Numbered from the stretch's first letter, positions 1 through 8,101 are shown. The stretch is DNA of 32,500 nt from Streptomyces sp. CT34 (GCF_000805335.1 NZ_KN708638.1:1183612-1216111); one strand, 5' to 3'. The notes: generated by a model not told the origin, from the letters alone. Program-made: numbers and translations.

Positions 1-2
1 CG

Positions 3-461
3 CGCCCGCTGCGGATGGCCGGCGGGACGGCGGAGTCGGACCCCGGCCTCGCGGTCTGCGTCACCGTCACCCACGTCGACGGCCTGGTCCTGGCCAAGTC
101 CGCGTTCCATCACTCCGTCAACTACCGCAGCGTCGTGGTGCACGGTGTCGCCCGGCAGGTTGTCGACGAGGACGAGAAGGTCGCCGCCCTCGACGCCCTG
201 GTCGAGCACGTCGTGCCCGGTCGTGCCGCGGACTCCCGGCGGGCGAACGCCAAGGAGCTGGCCGCCACGGCAGTGCTCCGCCTCGATCTGCGCGAGGTCT
301 CCGCCAAGACCCGCACCGGCGGCCCCAACGACGACCCCGAGGACCTCGCGCTCCCCTACTGGACCGGCGTACTGCCCGTCGCTCCCGTATACGGCGCCCC
401 CATACCGGCCGACAGCCTGGCCCCCGGCACCCCCGAGCCCGCCTACCTCTCCACCCGCTGA
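3..461 (+). CDS. Pyridoxamine 5'-phosphate oxidase (PPOX) family flavin-binding protein, 5' end missing
   Basis: The reading frame is open to the left edge, so the N-terminus lies outside the window. The visible part begins RPLRMAGGTA and contains HVDGLVLAKSAFHHSVNYRS, typical of small FMN-binding split-barrel proteins of the PPOX/NimA-like class. It ends with a proline-rich tail (LPYWTGVLPVAPVYG). In streptomycetes this family is about 220 residues long, so roughly a third is missing here. Family members bind flavin or F420 and are often annotated as nitroimidazole-resistance-like; the substrate is unknown. The stop lies 9 bp before the next gene, a second flavin-binding split-barrel protein, so the two are probably co-transcribed and translationally coupled. 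Family call firm, function open. Confidence 0.85.
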   Translation, partial: RPLRMAGGTAESDPGLAVCVTVTHVDGLVLAKSAFHHSVNYRSVVVHGVARQVVDEDEKVAALDALVEHVVPGRAADSRRANAKELAATAVLRLDLREVSAKTRTGGPNDDPEDLALPYWTGVLPVAPVYGAPIPADSLAPGTPEPAYLSTR

Positions 462-470
462 GGAGTACCG

Positions 471-1154
471 ATGCTGATCCACCCCTGGGACGCACCGACC
501 GACGACGCCGAGTGGCAGGACTGGCTCGCCGCCCATGACTTCGGCCAGCTCGCCGCCAACGGACTCCCCGGCGAGGCTCCGCTGCTGCAACCGCTGCACT
601 TCGCCTACGACCCCGCCCGCCATGAGGCCGTCACCCACCTCGCCCGCCCCAACCCCATATGGTCCGCGCTGGCGGACCGTCCGACGGTCCTGCTCAGCGT
701 CGTCGACGACTACACCTTCATCCCCGGCCCCTGGCAGGCCGACGAGGACCAGCCGCCCGAGCACGGCGTCCCCACCAGCTTCTACGCCGCGGTCCAGCTC
801 ACCTGCACCGCCCATGTCGTGGACGCCCCGGAGGCCAAGGCCGAGCTGCTGCGACGTCAGCTGACGCACTTCCAGCCGGAGGGCGGCTCGGCCCCGGTCG
901 CCGCGGGCGAGGCGCCGTACGGGCGCCTGCTGTCCGGCATCCGGGGCCTGCGCCTCGAAGTGCACGACATCCGCGCCAAGTTCAAGTACGGCGGCAAGCG
1001 GAGCGAATCGGTCCAGCACCGCATATCCGAGCGCCTCGCCGAGCGCGACGGCCCGGGTGACGCATCGGCGCGCCGCCATCAGCAGCGCCGGCTGGCGGCC
1101 TCCCGCGGGTACGAGCCGCGCGAAGGGGGCGCGCCGGCGAACTCGCCGCGGTGA
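471..1154 (+). CDS. PaiB-like FMN-binding negative transcriptional regulator family protein
   Basis: This 227-residue protein belongs to the FMN_bind_2 family, whose founder is Bacillus PaiB (protease synthase/sporulation negative regulator). Supporting segments are the N-terminal LIHPWD, the central PTSFYAAVQLTCTAHV, and IRAKFKYGGKRS followed by VQHRISERL. The last 40 or so residues are basic, low in complexity and probably disordered. The start follows the upstream stop by 9 bp, with GAGGAG just before the ATG. Pairing with a PPOX-family gene suggests one flavin- or F420-dependent function, or a regulator with its enzyme. A DNA-binding role is by homology only; many members may be flavin reductases. 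Confident on family, not on function. Confidence 0.85.
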   Translation: MLIHPWDAPTDDAEWQDWLAAHDFGQLAANGLPGEAPLLQPLHFAYDPARHEAVTHLARPNPIWSALADRPTVLLSVVDDYTFIPGPWQADEDQPPEHGVPTSFYAAVQLTCTAHVVDAPEAKAELLRRQLTHFQPEGGSAPVAAGEAPYGRLLSGIRGLRLEVHDIRAKFKYGGKRSESVQHRISERLAERDGPGDASARRHQQRRLAASRGYEPREGGAPANSPR

Positions 1155-1214
1155 GGCGCTGATCCGCCCGGCGAGGAGGGCCGAGTCCGCCCGCCGCTGC
1201 GGCCGACCGGCGAG

Positions 1215-1265
1215 GGATCCGGTTCCGCCGGCGGCGGGTGGCAGGACCGCCGGGTGAGCGGATCC
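1215..1265. terminator. Candidate bidirectional terminator between convergent genes
   Basis: A nested inverted repeat has outer arms GGATCCG (1215-1221) and CGGATCC (1259-1265) and inner arms CCGGCGG/CCGCCGG. It lies between the convergent paiB-like and flavoprotein genes. There is no T tract, which is common for streptomycete terminators. The surrounding gap (1155-1351) holds nothing else I can recognise. Confidence 0.4.
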
Positions 1266-1351
1266 CCCGTTCACCCGGCTCTTCCCTCCATCCGGCTCCC
1301 CATTCGCCCGACTCCCCCGTTCCCCCGGTGGCCCGTCAGTCGGCTCCCTGT

Positions 1352-2716
1352 TCACGCGCCTGAGCCGTGGACCACACCGGAGTCCGCGCCGAAGCCCGTA
1401 CAGGTACCCGTACCCGTACCGACCGAAGCGGTCGGGCCGGCCGCAGCAGCAGCCTCCTGAGCCTCACCGGTCGCGCCCGCCGCGCCCCCGACGACCACCG
1501 CATCCGCCGGCGAGTGCGCCAACTCCCCCGCCCGGTGGGCCGCCACGGCCCGCTCGATCTCCTCGTCCACCAGGTCGTGGTTCATGGCGAAAGCGGCCGC
1601 CGCCCCCATCCCGGCCGCCGTCACCACCTGCGCCCGCGGATCGGCGACGTTCCCCGCGGCCCACACCCCGGGCGCACTTGTCCGGCCGGACGCGTCTGTC
1701 ATCACCCAGCCGCCCTCGTCCCGTTCACAGCCCAGTTCCGTCAGCAAGGCGTCGCGCGGCACCATCCGTGGGAAGACGAACACGGCGGCGCGCGGCACCA
1801 CTTGGCCCTCGGCGAGTTCCACACCGCGCAGCCGGTCGTCCGCCACCACCAGGCGCTTGACCGCACCTTCCGCGATCCGCACACCGCGGGCCGCCAGCCG
1901 CTCCCGCTCCGCACCGGTCGGCTCCAGGGTGTGCGGGAAGAGCACGACATCGTCCGACCACTGCCGCAGCAGCAGCGCATGGGCCACCGCGCCCGGGTGG
2001 GTGCCCAGCACCCCGAGCGGCTGGTCCCGTACCTCGTAACCGTGGCAGTACGGGCAGTGCAACAGGTCCCGGCCCCACCGCTCCCGTACGCCGGGGATCC
2101 CGGGGAGTTCATCGCGCAGCCCGGTCGCCACCAGTACCCGGCGGGCCCGCAGCGCCGGCCCCCCGGCCAGATGCACGGTGAAGCCGGGTACGAGGCCCGC
2201 CGGCCGGTCCCCCACGGCCTGCCCCGCCGCGCCCCGGCCACCGTCCCGACCCCGGTCCTCGGCGTGCGCCGCCCGGCCGTGGTCCTCGATGCGGTCCACC
2301 TGCCCGTTGATCAACTCCACCCCGTACCGGGCCAGTTCCGCCCGTCCCACCTCCAGCAGAGCGGCCGGCGGCATCCCGTCGCGGGACAGATAGCCGTGCA
2401 TATGGGCGGCCGGTGCGTTCCGCGGCGCCCCGTCGTCCACCACCGTCACCGACCGGCGGGCCCGGGCCAGCACCAGCGCCGCATTCAGCCCGGCCGCCCC
2501 CGCCCCGACGACCACCACGTCCGTGACGCCGTGCACGCCGCCCATGCCGCGGCCCCAGCCGGCCCCGCCGGCTCCCCTCACGGCCTTCACGTCCCTCACG
2601 TCCTTCACTTCCCTCACGTTCATCGCGTCCCGCACGTCCTTCACCTCCGGCACGTCGGTCCCGCCCCGCGCCTCGCCCATCGTGTTCACCTCGCCCGTCG
2701 CGTCTCGGTCGCCCAT
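1352..2716 (-). CDS. Thioredoxin-reductase-like FAD/NAD(P)-dependent oxidoreductase
   Basis: The protein has 454 residues. It has an FAD-binding Rossmann motif VVVGAGAAGLNAAL at about 68-81, a CPYC pair (C221, C224) in CPYCHGYEVRD where thioredoxin reductases carry the redox-active disulfide, an NAD(P)-site GVLGT just after it, and the C-terminal FAD motif GVWAAGNVADP. This is the stand-alone TrxR-like class that reduces small disulfides or acts as a pyridine-nucleotide disulfide oxidase; the partner is unknown. The ATG at 2716 was chosen because GGAGGTGAT precedes it at ideal spacing. Two oddities: an extra N-terminus of about 60 residues with a tripeptide repeat (residues 21-44), and an Ala/Gly/Thr-rich tail of about 50 residues. 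It is divergent from an XRE-cupin regulator, which likely controls it. Confidence 0.9.
   Translation of the reverse strand: MGDRDATGEVNTMGEARGGTDVPEVKDVRDAMNVREVKDVRDVKAVRGAGGAGWGRGMGGVHGVTDVVVVGAGAAGLNAALVLARARRSVTVVDDGAPRNAPAAHMHGYLSRDGMPPAALLEVGRAELARYGVELINGQVDRIEDHGRAAHAEDRGRDGGRGAAGQAVGDRPAGLVPGFTVHLAGGPALRARRVLVATGLRDELPGIPGVRERWGRDLLHCPYCHGYEVRDQPLGVLGTHPGAVAHALLLRQWSDDVVLFPHTLEPTGAERERLAARGVRIAEGAVKRLVVADDRLRGVELAEGQVVPRAAVFVFPRMVPRDALLTELGCERDEGGWVMTDASGRTSAPGVWAAGNVADPRAQVVTAAGMGAAAAFAMNHDLVDEEIERAVAAHRAGELAHSPADAVVVGGAAGATGEAQEAAAAAGPTASVGTGTGTCTGFGADSGVVHGSGA
2585..2656. repeat. Eight tandem 9-bp units encoding an acidic-Val-basic tripeptide repeat
   Basis: Eight in-register 9-bp units, consensus close to CTTCACGTC, lie inside the start of the flavoprotein gene. 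On the minus strand they encode DVP-EVK-DVR-DAM-NVR-EVK-DVR-DVK (residues 21-44), between the start codon and the FAD domain. The unit length keeps the frame, so copy number could vary without disrupting the enzyme. Confidence 0.85.
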
Positions 2717-2756
2717 CGCGATCACCTCCACCCGCAGGCTGCGCCACCAGCCCCTC

Positions 2757-2775
2757 GGCAGCAATCTTTGTTGCC
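2757..2775. promoter_or_regulatory. Candidate operator of the XRE-cupin regulator in the divergent promoter region
   Basis: A 19-bp inverted repeat, GGCAGCAA-TCT-TTGTTGCC, has 8-bp arms with 7 of 8 positions paired. It sits 24 bp upstream of the XRE start and 41 bp upstream of the oxidoreductase start. Its size and position suit a dimeric helix-turn-helix regulator controlling both genes. Binding is inferred. Confidence 0.55.
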
Positions 2776-2798
2776 ATTTCCGGGAAACCCGCGGTGCA

Positions 2799-3413
2799 AT
2801 GGGAACCGTGGAACACTCACCCGCCATCACCCAGGCCCTCGCCGAGGTGGGCCCCCGCCTCAAGCGGCTGCGTACCGAGCGCGGGGTGACGCTGTCCGCG
2901 CTCGCCGAGGCCACCGGCGTCTCCAAGAGCACCCTGTCCCGCCTGGAGTCCGGCCGGCGGCGCCCCAGTCTGGAGCTGCTGCTGCCGATCGCCCAGGCCC
3001 ATCAGGTGCCGCTGGACGAGCTGGTCGGCGCTCCCGAGGTCGGTGACCCCCGCGTCCGCCTCAAGCCGCAGCACGTGCACGGGAGCACCGTGGTGCCGCT
3101 GACCCGCCAGCCCGGCCCGCTCCAGGCGTTCAAAATGGTCATCCCGGTCTCCCGCAGCACCCCGGACCCGTGCACCCACGAGGGCTACGAGTGGCTGTAC
3201 GTCCTCGCGGGACGGCTGCGCCTGGTCCTGGCCGATCACGATCTGGTCCTGGGGGCGGGCGAGGCAGCCGAGTTCGACACCCGGCTGCCCCACTGGTTCG
3301 GCAGCACCGGCGACGGGCCGGTCGAGGTCCTCAGCCTCTTCGGCCGGCAGGGCGAGCGCATGCACGTACGCGCCAAGCCCCGGTCCCGGTCGGCGAGTTC
3401 GCCGGACCGCTGA
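2799..3413 (+). CDS. XRE-family transcriptional regulator with C-terminal cupin domain
   Basis: The protein has 204 residues. An N-terminal XRE helix-turn-helix spans about 18-75, with SALAEATGVSKSTLSRLESG as the recognition region. A C-terminal cupin fold spans about 105-190, with THEGYEWLYVLAGRL and LPHWFG giving the usual histidines and glutamate. Such proteins sense a small ligand or metal through the cupin and usually repress an adjacent gene, here the divergent flavoprotein. ATG 2799 is preferred, with GGGAAA about 12 bp upstream; GTG 2808 is possible. A 19-bp inverted repeat at 2757-2775 is the obvious operator candidate. Upstream codons in the same frame have no start with a ribosome site. 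Ligand unknown. Confidence 0.9.
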   Translation: MGTVEHSPAITQALAEVGPRLKRLRTERGVTLSALAEATGVSKSTLSRLESGRRRPSLELLLPIAQAHQVPLDELVGAPEVGDPRVRLKPQHVHGSTVVPLTRQPGPLQAFKMVIPVSRSTPDPCTHEGYEWLYVLAGRLRLVLADHDLVLGAGEAAEFDTRLPHWFGSTGDGPVEVLSLFGRQGERMHVRAKPRSRSASSPDR

Positions 3414-3518
3414 AGGCACCGCGTACCGTGACGCAGTGCCCGCCCAGGCCCGCCTCCGCGGGGACCGGACGGAGCGGCGGCCCCCCGCCACCCGCGTCCG
3501 GGCGGCGCTACGTGCGGC

Positions 3519-4529
3519 TCACGCCCGCCGCACCCCCACCACGGCACCGCGCGCCTCGGTGACGGCCAGCGCGGCAACGGCCGTCAGCAGCACGGCCGTT
3601 CCGGCGGCCGTGGCCATCGTGAGCCGCTCCCCGAGGAACAGCACGGCGATGGCCGCTGCGGACACCGGCTCGATGAGGGAGATCACCGAGGCGGTCGCGG
3701 CCCGTACGGCGGCCAGGCCGGCGAAGTAGAGGCCATAGGCCAGGGCCGTCGGTACGGCGGCGACGTAGGCGATCAACACAAGGCCGCGGCCCAGGTCATG
3801 AGCGTGCGGCCACAGCCCCTGGACCGCCGCGAGGGGCAGCAGGCACAGGGCGCCGACGGCGAACGCGCCGACCGTGGAGGCGTACGGATCGCCGTCGCCG
3901 CCCTGATGTCCCAGGCGGCGGGTGGTGAGGGTCATCGCGGCACAGCCGGCGGCGGACAGCAGGGCGTAACCGACGCCGGCGGGGCGGACGGCGGCGGCGC
4001 CGCTGTCGCCGAGGACGAGGATCAGCAGGCCGACGAGTGCCCCGGTGACGGCCAGGATGCCGCCGGCGCCGAGCCGTTCGCCCATGAGGAGGCGTGCCCC
4101 GAGGGCGATGAGGACGGGTCCGGCCCCCATGGTGATGACGGTGCCGACGGCGAGTCCGGTGGCTTCGACGGCCTCGAAGTAGGCGGCCTGGAAGACGGCG
4201 AGGGCGATGCCGGTCAGCAGGGTGCGGGTGACGGCGGTGCGCGTCACGGCGGTGCGGAGGTCGGCGATCCGTGTGCGGCGGCTGGTTTCCCGGGGGCGCG
4301 CGGGGGTGGCAGCCGCGGTGGCGGTGCGGCGGCGCCGTACCGCGCGTACGGCGAGCAGGATCAGCAGGCCGCCGAAGGTGCGCCAGAAGGTGAGCGGGAT
4401 CGGGCCGGGTCCGCTGCCCCGGTAGAGGAGGGCGGCGGCTGCGCCGGCGGTGCCCCAGGCGGTCGCGGCGAGGGTGACGTAGGCGAGCCCCCGGCCCACG
4501 GGCAGGGCGGAGGAAGGTGTGGTGTGCAT
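3519..4529 (-). CDS. EamA/DMT-superfamily membrane transporter
   Basis: This 336-residue integral membrane protein has two EamA repeats and about ten hydrophobic segments. Repeat one starts at [16 protein letters not shown] and repeat two at [20 protein letters not shown]. Each repeat ends in a family-typical segment: [31 protein letters not shown] and [26 protein letters not shown] (given in part). A basic cytoplasmic loop after the second helix carries a near-duplicate [11 protein letters not shown], visible in the DNA as a short tandem repeat around 4230-4258. Members export amino acids, nucleosides or drugs; the substrate here cannot be read. The next gene upstream on the same strand is a second EamA protein, separated by a strong hairpin. 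It is convergent with the XRE-cupin gene. Confidence 0.88.
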   Translation of the reverse strand: MHTTPSSALPVGRGLAYVTLAATAWGTAGAAAALLYRGSGPGPIPLTFWRTFGGLLILLAVRAVRRRRTATAAATPARPRETSRRTRIADLRTAVTRTAVTRTLLTGIALAVFQAAYFEAVEATGLAVGTVITMGAGPVLIALGARLLMGERLGAGGILAVTGALVGLLILVLGDSGAAAVRPAGVGYALLSAAGCAAMTLTTRRLGHQGGDGDPYASTVGAFAVGALCLLPLAAVQGLWPHAHDLGRGLVLIAYVAAVPTALAYGLYFAGLAAVRAATASVISLIEPVSAAAIAVLFLGERLTMATAAGTAVLLTAVAALAVTEARGAVVGVRRA

Positions 4530-4610
4530 GGGAGTTGTGCTCCGGGAAATCCAGGACGGCGCACTGCGCCGCGGAATGGTCGCGTGGTCCCGTGTGCAGG
4601 CAGCGACGAT

Positions 4611-4634
4611 CGGTTCGGGAGCCTTCCCGAACCG
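4611..4634 (-). terminator. Perfect 10-bp hairpin between the two EamA genes
   Basis: CGGTTCGGGA (4611-4620), a GCCT loop and TCCCGAACCG (4625-4634) form a perfect stem. It lies between the stop of the upstream exporter (4708) and the start of the next (4529) on the minus strand. It could end the upstream transcript or attenuate expression of the second gene. No T tract follows. Confidence 0.6.
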
Positions 4635-4707
4635 GGGTTTCCTCGGAGGCCGCCGCCCGCCTTACGCGGCGGGAGGGGGCAGCACGGTCGAATGCATGAT
4701 CGTGAGC

Positions 4708-5862
4708 CTATGTCGCGCGTGTACCGGCCGACAAGCCGTCCCCTGAGGGCGGCACCGCACCACCCTGCGCGGCCCCGTCGTCCGTTGCCGCCTCCGCCGG
4801 CGCACCGCCCGCCGCCACCGTGACCGTTTCACCGGGCTTCGCCGCCGGCTTGGCCGACTGCGCGATGAACGCGCCCACCAGGACCACGACTCCGCCCCCG
4901 ATCTGCGGCGCGGAGAGGTGCTCGCCGAGCAGCACCCAGGCGAGCACCGTCGCGATCACCGCCTCCAGGCAGGCGACCACTCCGGCCACCTGCGGGGAGA
5001 GCCGCCGGATCGACACGACTCCGGTGAGGTACGCGGCCACCGTCGCGACCAGCACGATCCAGGCGAGCAGCAGGACGGCCGGGACGTGGACGCCGTTCAT
5101 GTCGGCGGTGCCGCGGAGGACCGACCAGTGCAGGTCCCACGGGCGGGCGAGGGCGGTGAGGAGGACCGCGCCGGTCAGCAGCCCGTAGGCGATCACGCCG
5201 AGCGGGTCGGCGGCGTCCGCGCCCTCACCGTCGCCGCCGTGGTCGGAGAGGACGAAGTAGCCGACCTGGCAGCAGGCCGCGCCGAGCGCGAGGGCCAGGC
5301 CGATGGGGTCGAGGCGCAGCCCGGACCAGACCTCGACGACGCAGGCCAGCCCGCCGACGGCCAGTACGACGCCGACGGCGGCGGCACGGGTGACCGGTCG
5401 TTTCTGAACGAAGCGCACCCAGCCCAGGACGAGGGCGGGGGCGAGGTATTCGATGAGCAGCGCGACGCCGACGGGGATGCGGGAGAGCGCGGCGAAGTAG
5501 CACGCCTGGACGCCGGCGACGGCCAGCAGTCCGAAGCCCAGCAGCAGGGCGGGCCGGCGCCGGGGCAGGTCACGGTGGCGCCAGGCGACGGGCAGCATCA
5601 CCAGCGCGGCGCCGGCCACCCGCAGCCAGGTGACGTGCAGTGGTGCGAGTCCGGCGGCGATCAGGGGTTTGGCGGCGACGCCCGAGCCGCCGAACGCGAG
5701 AGCGGAGAGCAGTGCGATGCCGAGACCTGCGCCGCGCCCCTGGGGTGCGCGATCGCGCTCCGGGCCGGGGGCGGTTGGCGGCTGCCGGTTCGCCCCGGAC
5801 CCGGGAATTCCCTGACCCGTACCGGTCGTGTGACCCGCCGGGCTCCCCGAAGACGCGTGCAT
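4708..5862 (-). CDS. EamA/DMT-superfamily membrane transporter (RhtA-like)
   Basis: The protein has 384 residues: a hydrophilic Gly/Thr/Pro-rich N-terminal stretch of about 50, then about ten membrane segments from GLGIALLSALAFGGSGVAAK to LGEHLSAPQIGGGVVVLVGA, and a polar tail of about 50. PIGVALLIEYLAPALVLG-type sequence (here IPVGVALLIEYLAPALVLGW) and EAVIATVLAWVLLGEHL are characteristic of RhtA/YdcZ-like DMT exporters, which often handle amino acids such as threonine or homoserine. The start is uncertain: ATG 5862 has no good ribosome site, and a start nearer the first helix would also give a complete transporter. It is on the same strand as the other EamA gene but only distantly similar, so a recent tandem duplication is unlikely. 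Confidence 0.85.
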   Translation of the reverse strand: MHASSGSPAGHTTGTGQGIPGSGANRQPPTAPGPERDRAPQGRGAGLGIALLSALAFGGSGVAAKPLIAAGLAPLHVTWLRVAGAALVMLPVAWRHRDLPRRRPALLLGFGLLAVAGVQACYFAALSRIPVGVALLIEYLAPALVLGWVRFVQKRPVTRAAAVGVVLAVGGLACVVEVWSGLRLDPIGLALALGAACCQVGYFVLSDHGGDGEGADAADPLGVIAYGLLTGAVLLTALARPWDLHWSVLRGTADMNGVHVPAVLLLAWIVLVATVAAYLTGVVSIRRLSPQVAGVVACLEAVIATVLAWVLLGEHLSAPQIGGGVVVLVGAFIAQSAKPAAKPGETVTVAAGGAPAEAATDDGAAQGGAVPPSGDGLSAGTRAT

Positions 5863-5885
5863 CGGGCCATCATGGCAGCCGAGGT

Positions 5886-5912
5886 CAGGGGCGTCACTCC
5901 TGCTTGCCCCTG
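5886..5912 (-). terminator. Candidate terminator after the Clp-N gene
   Basis: Perfect 7-bp arms CAGGGGC (5886-5892) and GCCCCTG (5906-5912) flank a 13-nt loop. They lie in the 91-bp gap between the Clp-N stop and the EamA start on the minus strand. No T tract; weak evidence. Confidence 0.35.
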
Positions 5913-5953
5913 TCTCATCTGGCGATACGGACGGGCGCCCCGGTGACGGCCGA

Positions 5954-6487
5954 TCAGTCGCGTACGGAGCGCGGTTCGCCGTCGAGGCGGGCGGCGAGCC
6001 GGGCGGTGTCGACGGAAGCGCGGCGCAGCACCTCGACGGCCCGGGATTCCGGGTCGTCGACCAGGGCGGCGAGGAGGTCGAGGCAGCCGGCTCGGGTGGC
6101 GTACCGGGCGTGCGCGCGGTCCAGGGCGCCGTCCATCGCGGCGGCTGCGGCCGGCGACCAGCCGGGGACGGAGCCCTCGGCGACGACGGGGACGGAGCCG
6201 GAGTCCTCCACGGTGCCGTGCCACTGGAGGCCGTAGCCGATGCTGCGCTGGACGAGGTAGCCGAGCAGCCGGGCGACCTGGGGGCCGCCGTCGAAGGCTT
6301 CGCGTACCGCGGGGTCCCACTCCAGGAGGCCGTGCAGCAGATGGGCGGTGTCGACCTGCCGGTCGCCGTCCCGGGTGGCCCGCCTGCGGGCGGCGGAAAC
6401 GACCGACGCGAGCTCCACGGTGAGCCGGGCGTCGAGGTCCTCCTGGGCGGATCCCTCGCCGCCGCTGTACGCAGTACGGTTTTGCAC
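5954..6487 (-). CDS. Stand-alone Clp N-terminal (Clp-R) domain protein
   Basis: The protein is about 177 residues long. It resembles the double Clp-N repeat found at the N-terminus of ClpA/ClpC unfoldases, without any AAA+ module: LTVELASVVSAARRRATRDG followed by QVDTAHLLHGLLEWDPAV, and a second half WSPAAAAAMDGALDRAHARY with CLDLLAALVDD. Such free Clp-N proteins could act as adaptors or decoys for ClpC1, but this is inference; they are common in actinomycetes. GTG 6487 was chosen because a G-rich ribosome-site-like stretch (GGGGTGGGG) precedes it; an ATG 36 bp further upstream is an alternative. The gene is divergent from the HAD-family gene across a 435-bp gap. Confidence 0.75.
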   Translation of the reverse strand: MQNRTAYSGGEGSAQEDLDARLTVELASVVSAARRRATRDGDRQVDTAHLLHGLLEWDPAVREAFDGGPQVARLLGYLVQRSIGYGLQWHGTVEDSGSVPVVAEGSVPGWSPAAAAAMDGALDRAHARYATRAGCLDLLAALVDDPESRAVEVLRRASVDTARLAARLDGEPRSVRD

Positions 6488-6922
6488 AGTCCCCACCCCA
6501 CCAGTCCCTCGGCGCCGGAGCATCCCCGGCGGGAAGCATTTGCGCGTCCCACCCTGGTTGGGGACGCCCGCGGGGGATCTCATCCTCACGGAGGATATGC
6601 GAAGGGATCATGGAGGTCGGGCATCCCCGCGGAAACGGGAGCAGACCACGCGGCTCGTCCGGTATCGCCCCGCTCGGCCACCGCACCGCGGTCTCGGGCC
6701 GGCACCGGCGCCCCACCGAGCCGCGCCGGTGACCGCGCGCCGGTGCCCCGGTGGCGCAGCGGCTTCCGTATCGCTCCCCGACGGAAACCGGCGGCGCCCC
6801 GGCGCACGTCCTCCCCGGCAAGCACGATCCGGCTCCGCCCCACGCCTCCCGGACCCCACCCTTGCTCATCGACTGCTCACCGACCCTGCCGACTCCCCGC
6901 TCCTCCGTGGCGAAGGATTCCG
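6488..6922. other. 435-bp divergent intergenic region
   Basis: This lies between the Clp-N (minus) and HAD (plus) genes and must hold both promoters. It is GC-rich, with several open frames, but none has both a plausible ribosome site and coherent third-position GC use. I see no RNA gene or clear repeat in it. GGAGGAT at about 6587 lies too close to the ATG at 6597 to support a short gene there. Confidence 0.5.
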
Positions 6923-7447
6923 ATGGCCACCCGTCCGCTGCTGTTCCTCGACGTCGACGGCGTGCTGAACCCGGTGCTGCCGTCGCCGGGTTTCACGGCG
7001 CACGACCTGCTCGACCACACGGTGCTGCTCTCCGTCGACCACGCCGGCTGGCTGCGCGAGCTGTCCGCCGTCTACGAGCTCGTCTGGGCGACGACGTGGG
7101 AGCACCACGCGAACACCCATATCGCGCCGCTGCTGAGGCTGCCCGCGCTCCCGGTCGTCGAGTTCAGCGGCTATCGCAGCCGGCCCGGCGATCCGCGGTT
7201 CGCGGGGCCGGAGAGCCTGCTGGCGCGGAAGTGGGCGCCGCTGCTCCGGTACGCCGGCGGGCGGCCGTTCGCCTGGGTCGACGACGCCATGCCCGACAGC
7301 CTGGTGCGGCGCAGCCGCCGGTGGGCGGACCGGCTGCTGGTGCCGGTCGATCCGGCGCGCGGACTGCGCCGGCAGCACGTGGACCGGTTGCTGGCCGGCC
7401 CGCCGCGGCGGCGTCTCCGCCGGAAACTGACGGGACATCAGCGATGA
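6923..7447 (+). CDS. HAD-fold hydrolase-like protein of the HAD_SAK (Swiss Army Knife) type
   Basis: The protein has 174 residues. Motif I is LFLDVDGVLNP (D10, D12 nucleophile and acid), then VWATTWEHHAN, a segment characteristic of HAD domains first described in 'Swiss Army Knife' RNA-repair proteins, a lysine in RKWAPLLRY, and motif IV FAWVDDAMP. All core catalytic positions of a HAD phosphatase are therefore present. The C-terminus is short and arginine-rich (PPRRRLRRKL). ATG 6923 is supported by GAAGGA 6 bp upstream and agreement with motif I. Substrate unknown; a role in RNA or nucleotide metabolism is suggested only by the family name. An SRPBCC gene follows 153 bp downstream on the same strand. 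Confidence 0.85.
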   Translation: MATRPLLFLDVDGVLNPVLPSPGFTAHDLLDHTVLLSVDHAGWLRELSAVYELVWATTWEHHANTHIAPLLRLPALPVVEFSGYRSRPGDPRFAGPESLLARKWAPLLRYAGGRPFAWVDDAMPDSLVRRSRRWADRLLVPVDPARGLRRQHVDRLLAGPPRRRLRRKLTGHQR

Positions 7448-7600
7448 GTGGGCAGCGGTATTGAACCTTCGCCCCCGTGCGGCTACTTTCCGCGGCACCG
7501 GCCGGCGCCCCGCCCCGAGCGGCGAGGCCGCCGCACCGCGACCGCCGCCGGCCGGGGACCGCCACGGCCGGCGAGGGAACGTCACCGAAGGGGTGATCGC

Positions 7601-8029
7601 ATGGCCGACGTCACCGCCCGGGCCCGTATCGAGGCACCGGCCGGGAAGATCTGGGACCGGCTCATCGACTTCGACTCCCACGGGCAGTGGAACGCCACCC
7701 ATACCGGCTTCCCCGACGGCGGCCCGCGGCCACTGGAGGTGGGCGCGGGCTACACGGAGAACATGAAGCTGATGGGCTTTCCGGCGGAGGTGACCTGGAC
7801 CGTGCGGGAACTGGCGCCGGGCCGGCTGCTCGGCATCGCGGGCAAGGGCCCGATGGGCGTCACCCTGGGGATGCGCTACGAGCTCACCCCCGACGGCGCG
7901 GCGACCTCGGTCCGGATCGACGGGACGTTCACCGGCGCCGCGGTCTCCCTGATGGCGGCCAAGCTGAAGGACTCGGCGAGCGCAGCGCTGGACGAGTCCC
8001 TGCGCGACCTCGCCGGGCTGGTGACCTGA
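7601..8029 (+). CDS. SRPBCC-fold protein, Rv0910 toxin-like
   Basis: The protein has 142 residues and one START-like SRPBCC (polyketide cyclase/dehydrase) domain covering the whole length: DVTARARIEAPAGKIWDRL at the start, then WNATHTGFPDGGP, KLMGFPAEVTWTV and a long C-terminal helix AAKLKDSASAALDESLRDL. It resembles the group annotated after Mycobacterium tuberculosis Rv0910, reported as the toxin of the Rv0909/Rv0910 pair. The ATG is supported by GAAGGGGTGAT with good spacing. I find no small antitoxin-like gene in the 153 bp before it or the 72 bp after it, so a toxin role here is doubtful; it may bind a hydrophobic ligand. It is convergent with the PadR gene. Confidence 0.8.
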   Translation: MADVTARARIEAPAGKIWDRLIDFDSHGQWNATHTGFPDGGPRPLEVGAGYTENMKLMGFPAEVTWTVRELAPGRLLGIAGKGPMGVTLGMRYELTPDGAATSVRIDGTFTGAAVSLMAAKLKDSASAALDESLRDLAGLVT

Positions 8030-8065
8030 GGCGGCGGGGGCGACCGCTCGGCCGCGCCCGCCGCC
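8030..8065. terminator. Bidirectional terminator between SRPBCC and padR genes
   Basis: GGCGGCGGG (8030-8038) pairs with CCCGCCGCC (8057-8065). After one mismatch, GCG/CGC continues the stem around a 10-nt loop. It begins at the last base of the SRPBCC stop region and serves two convergent genes. Confidence 0.55.
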
Positions 8066-8101
8066 CGGCCCCCACTCCCCTCGGCCGGCGCGCCCGGCGC
8101 C

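Noticed and set aside
2523..2798. N-terminal extension of the XRE-cupin protein by 92 codons
   Set aside because: It would read through the antisense of the flavoprotein start and the operator-like repeat, and it has no helix-turn-helix-like or other known sequence.
3519..5862. Tandem duplication of one EamA exporter
   Set aside because: The two proteins share the fold but differ in sequence, loops and ends, so they are separate family members placed side by side.
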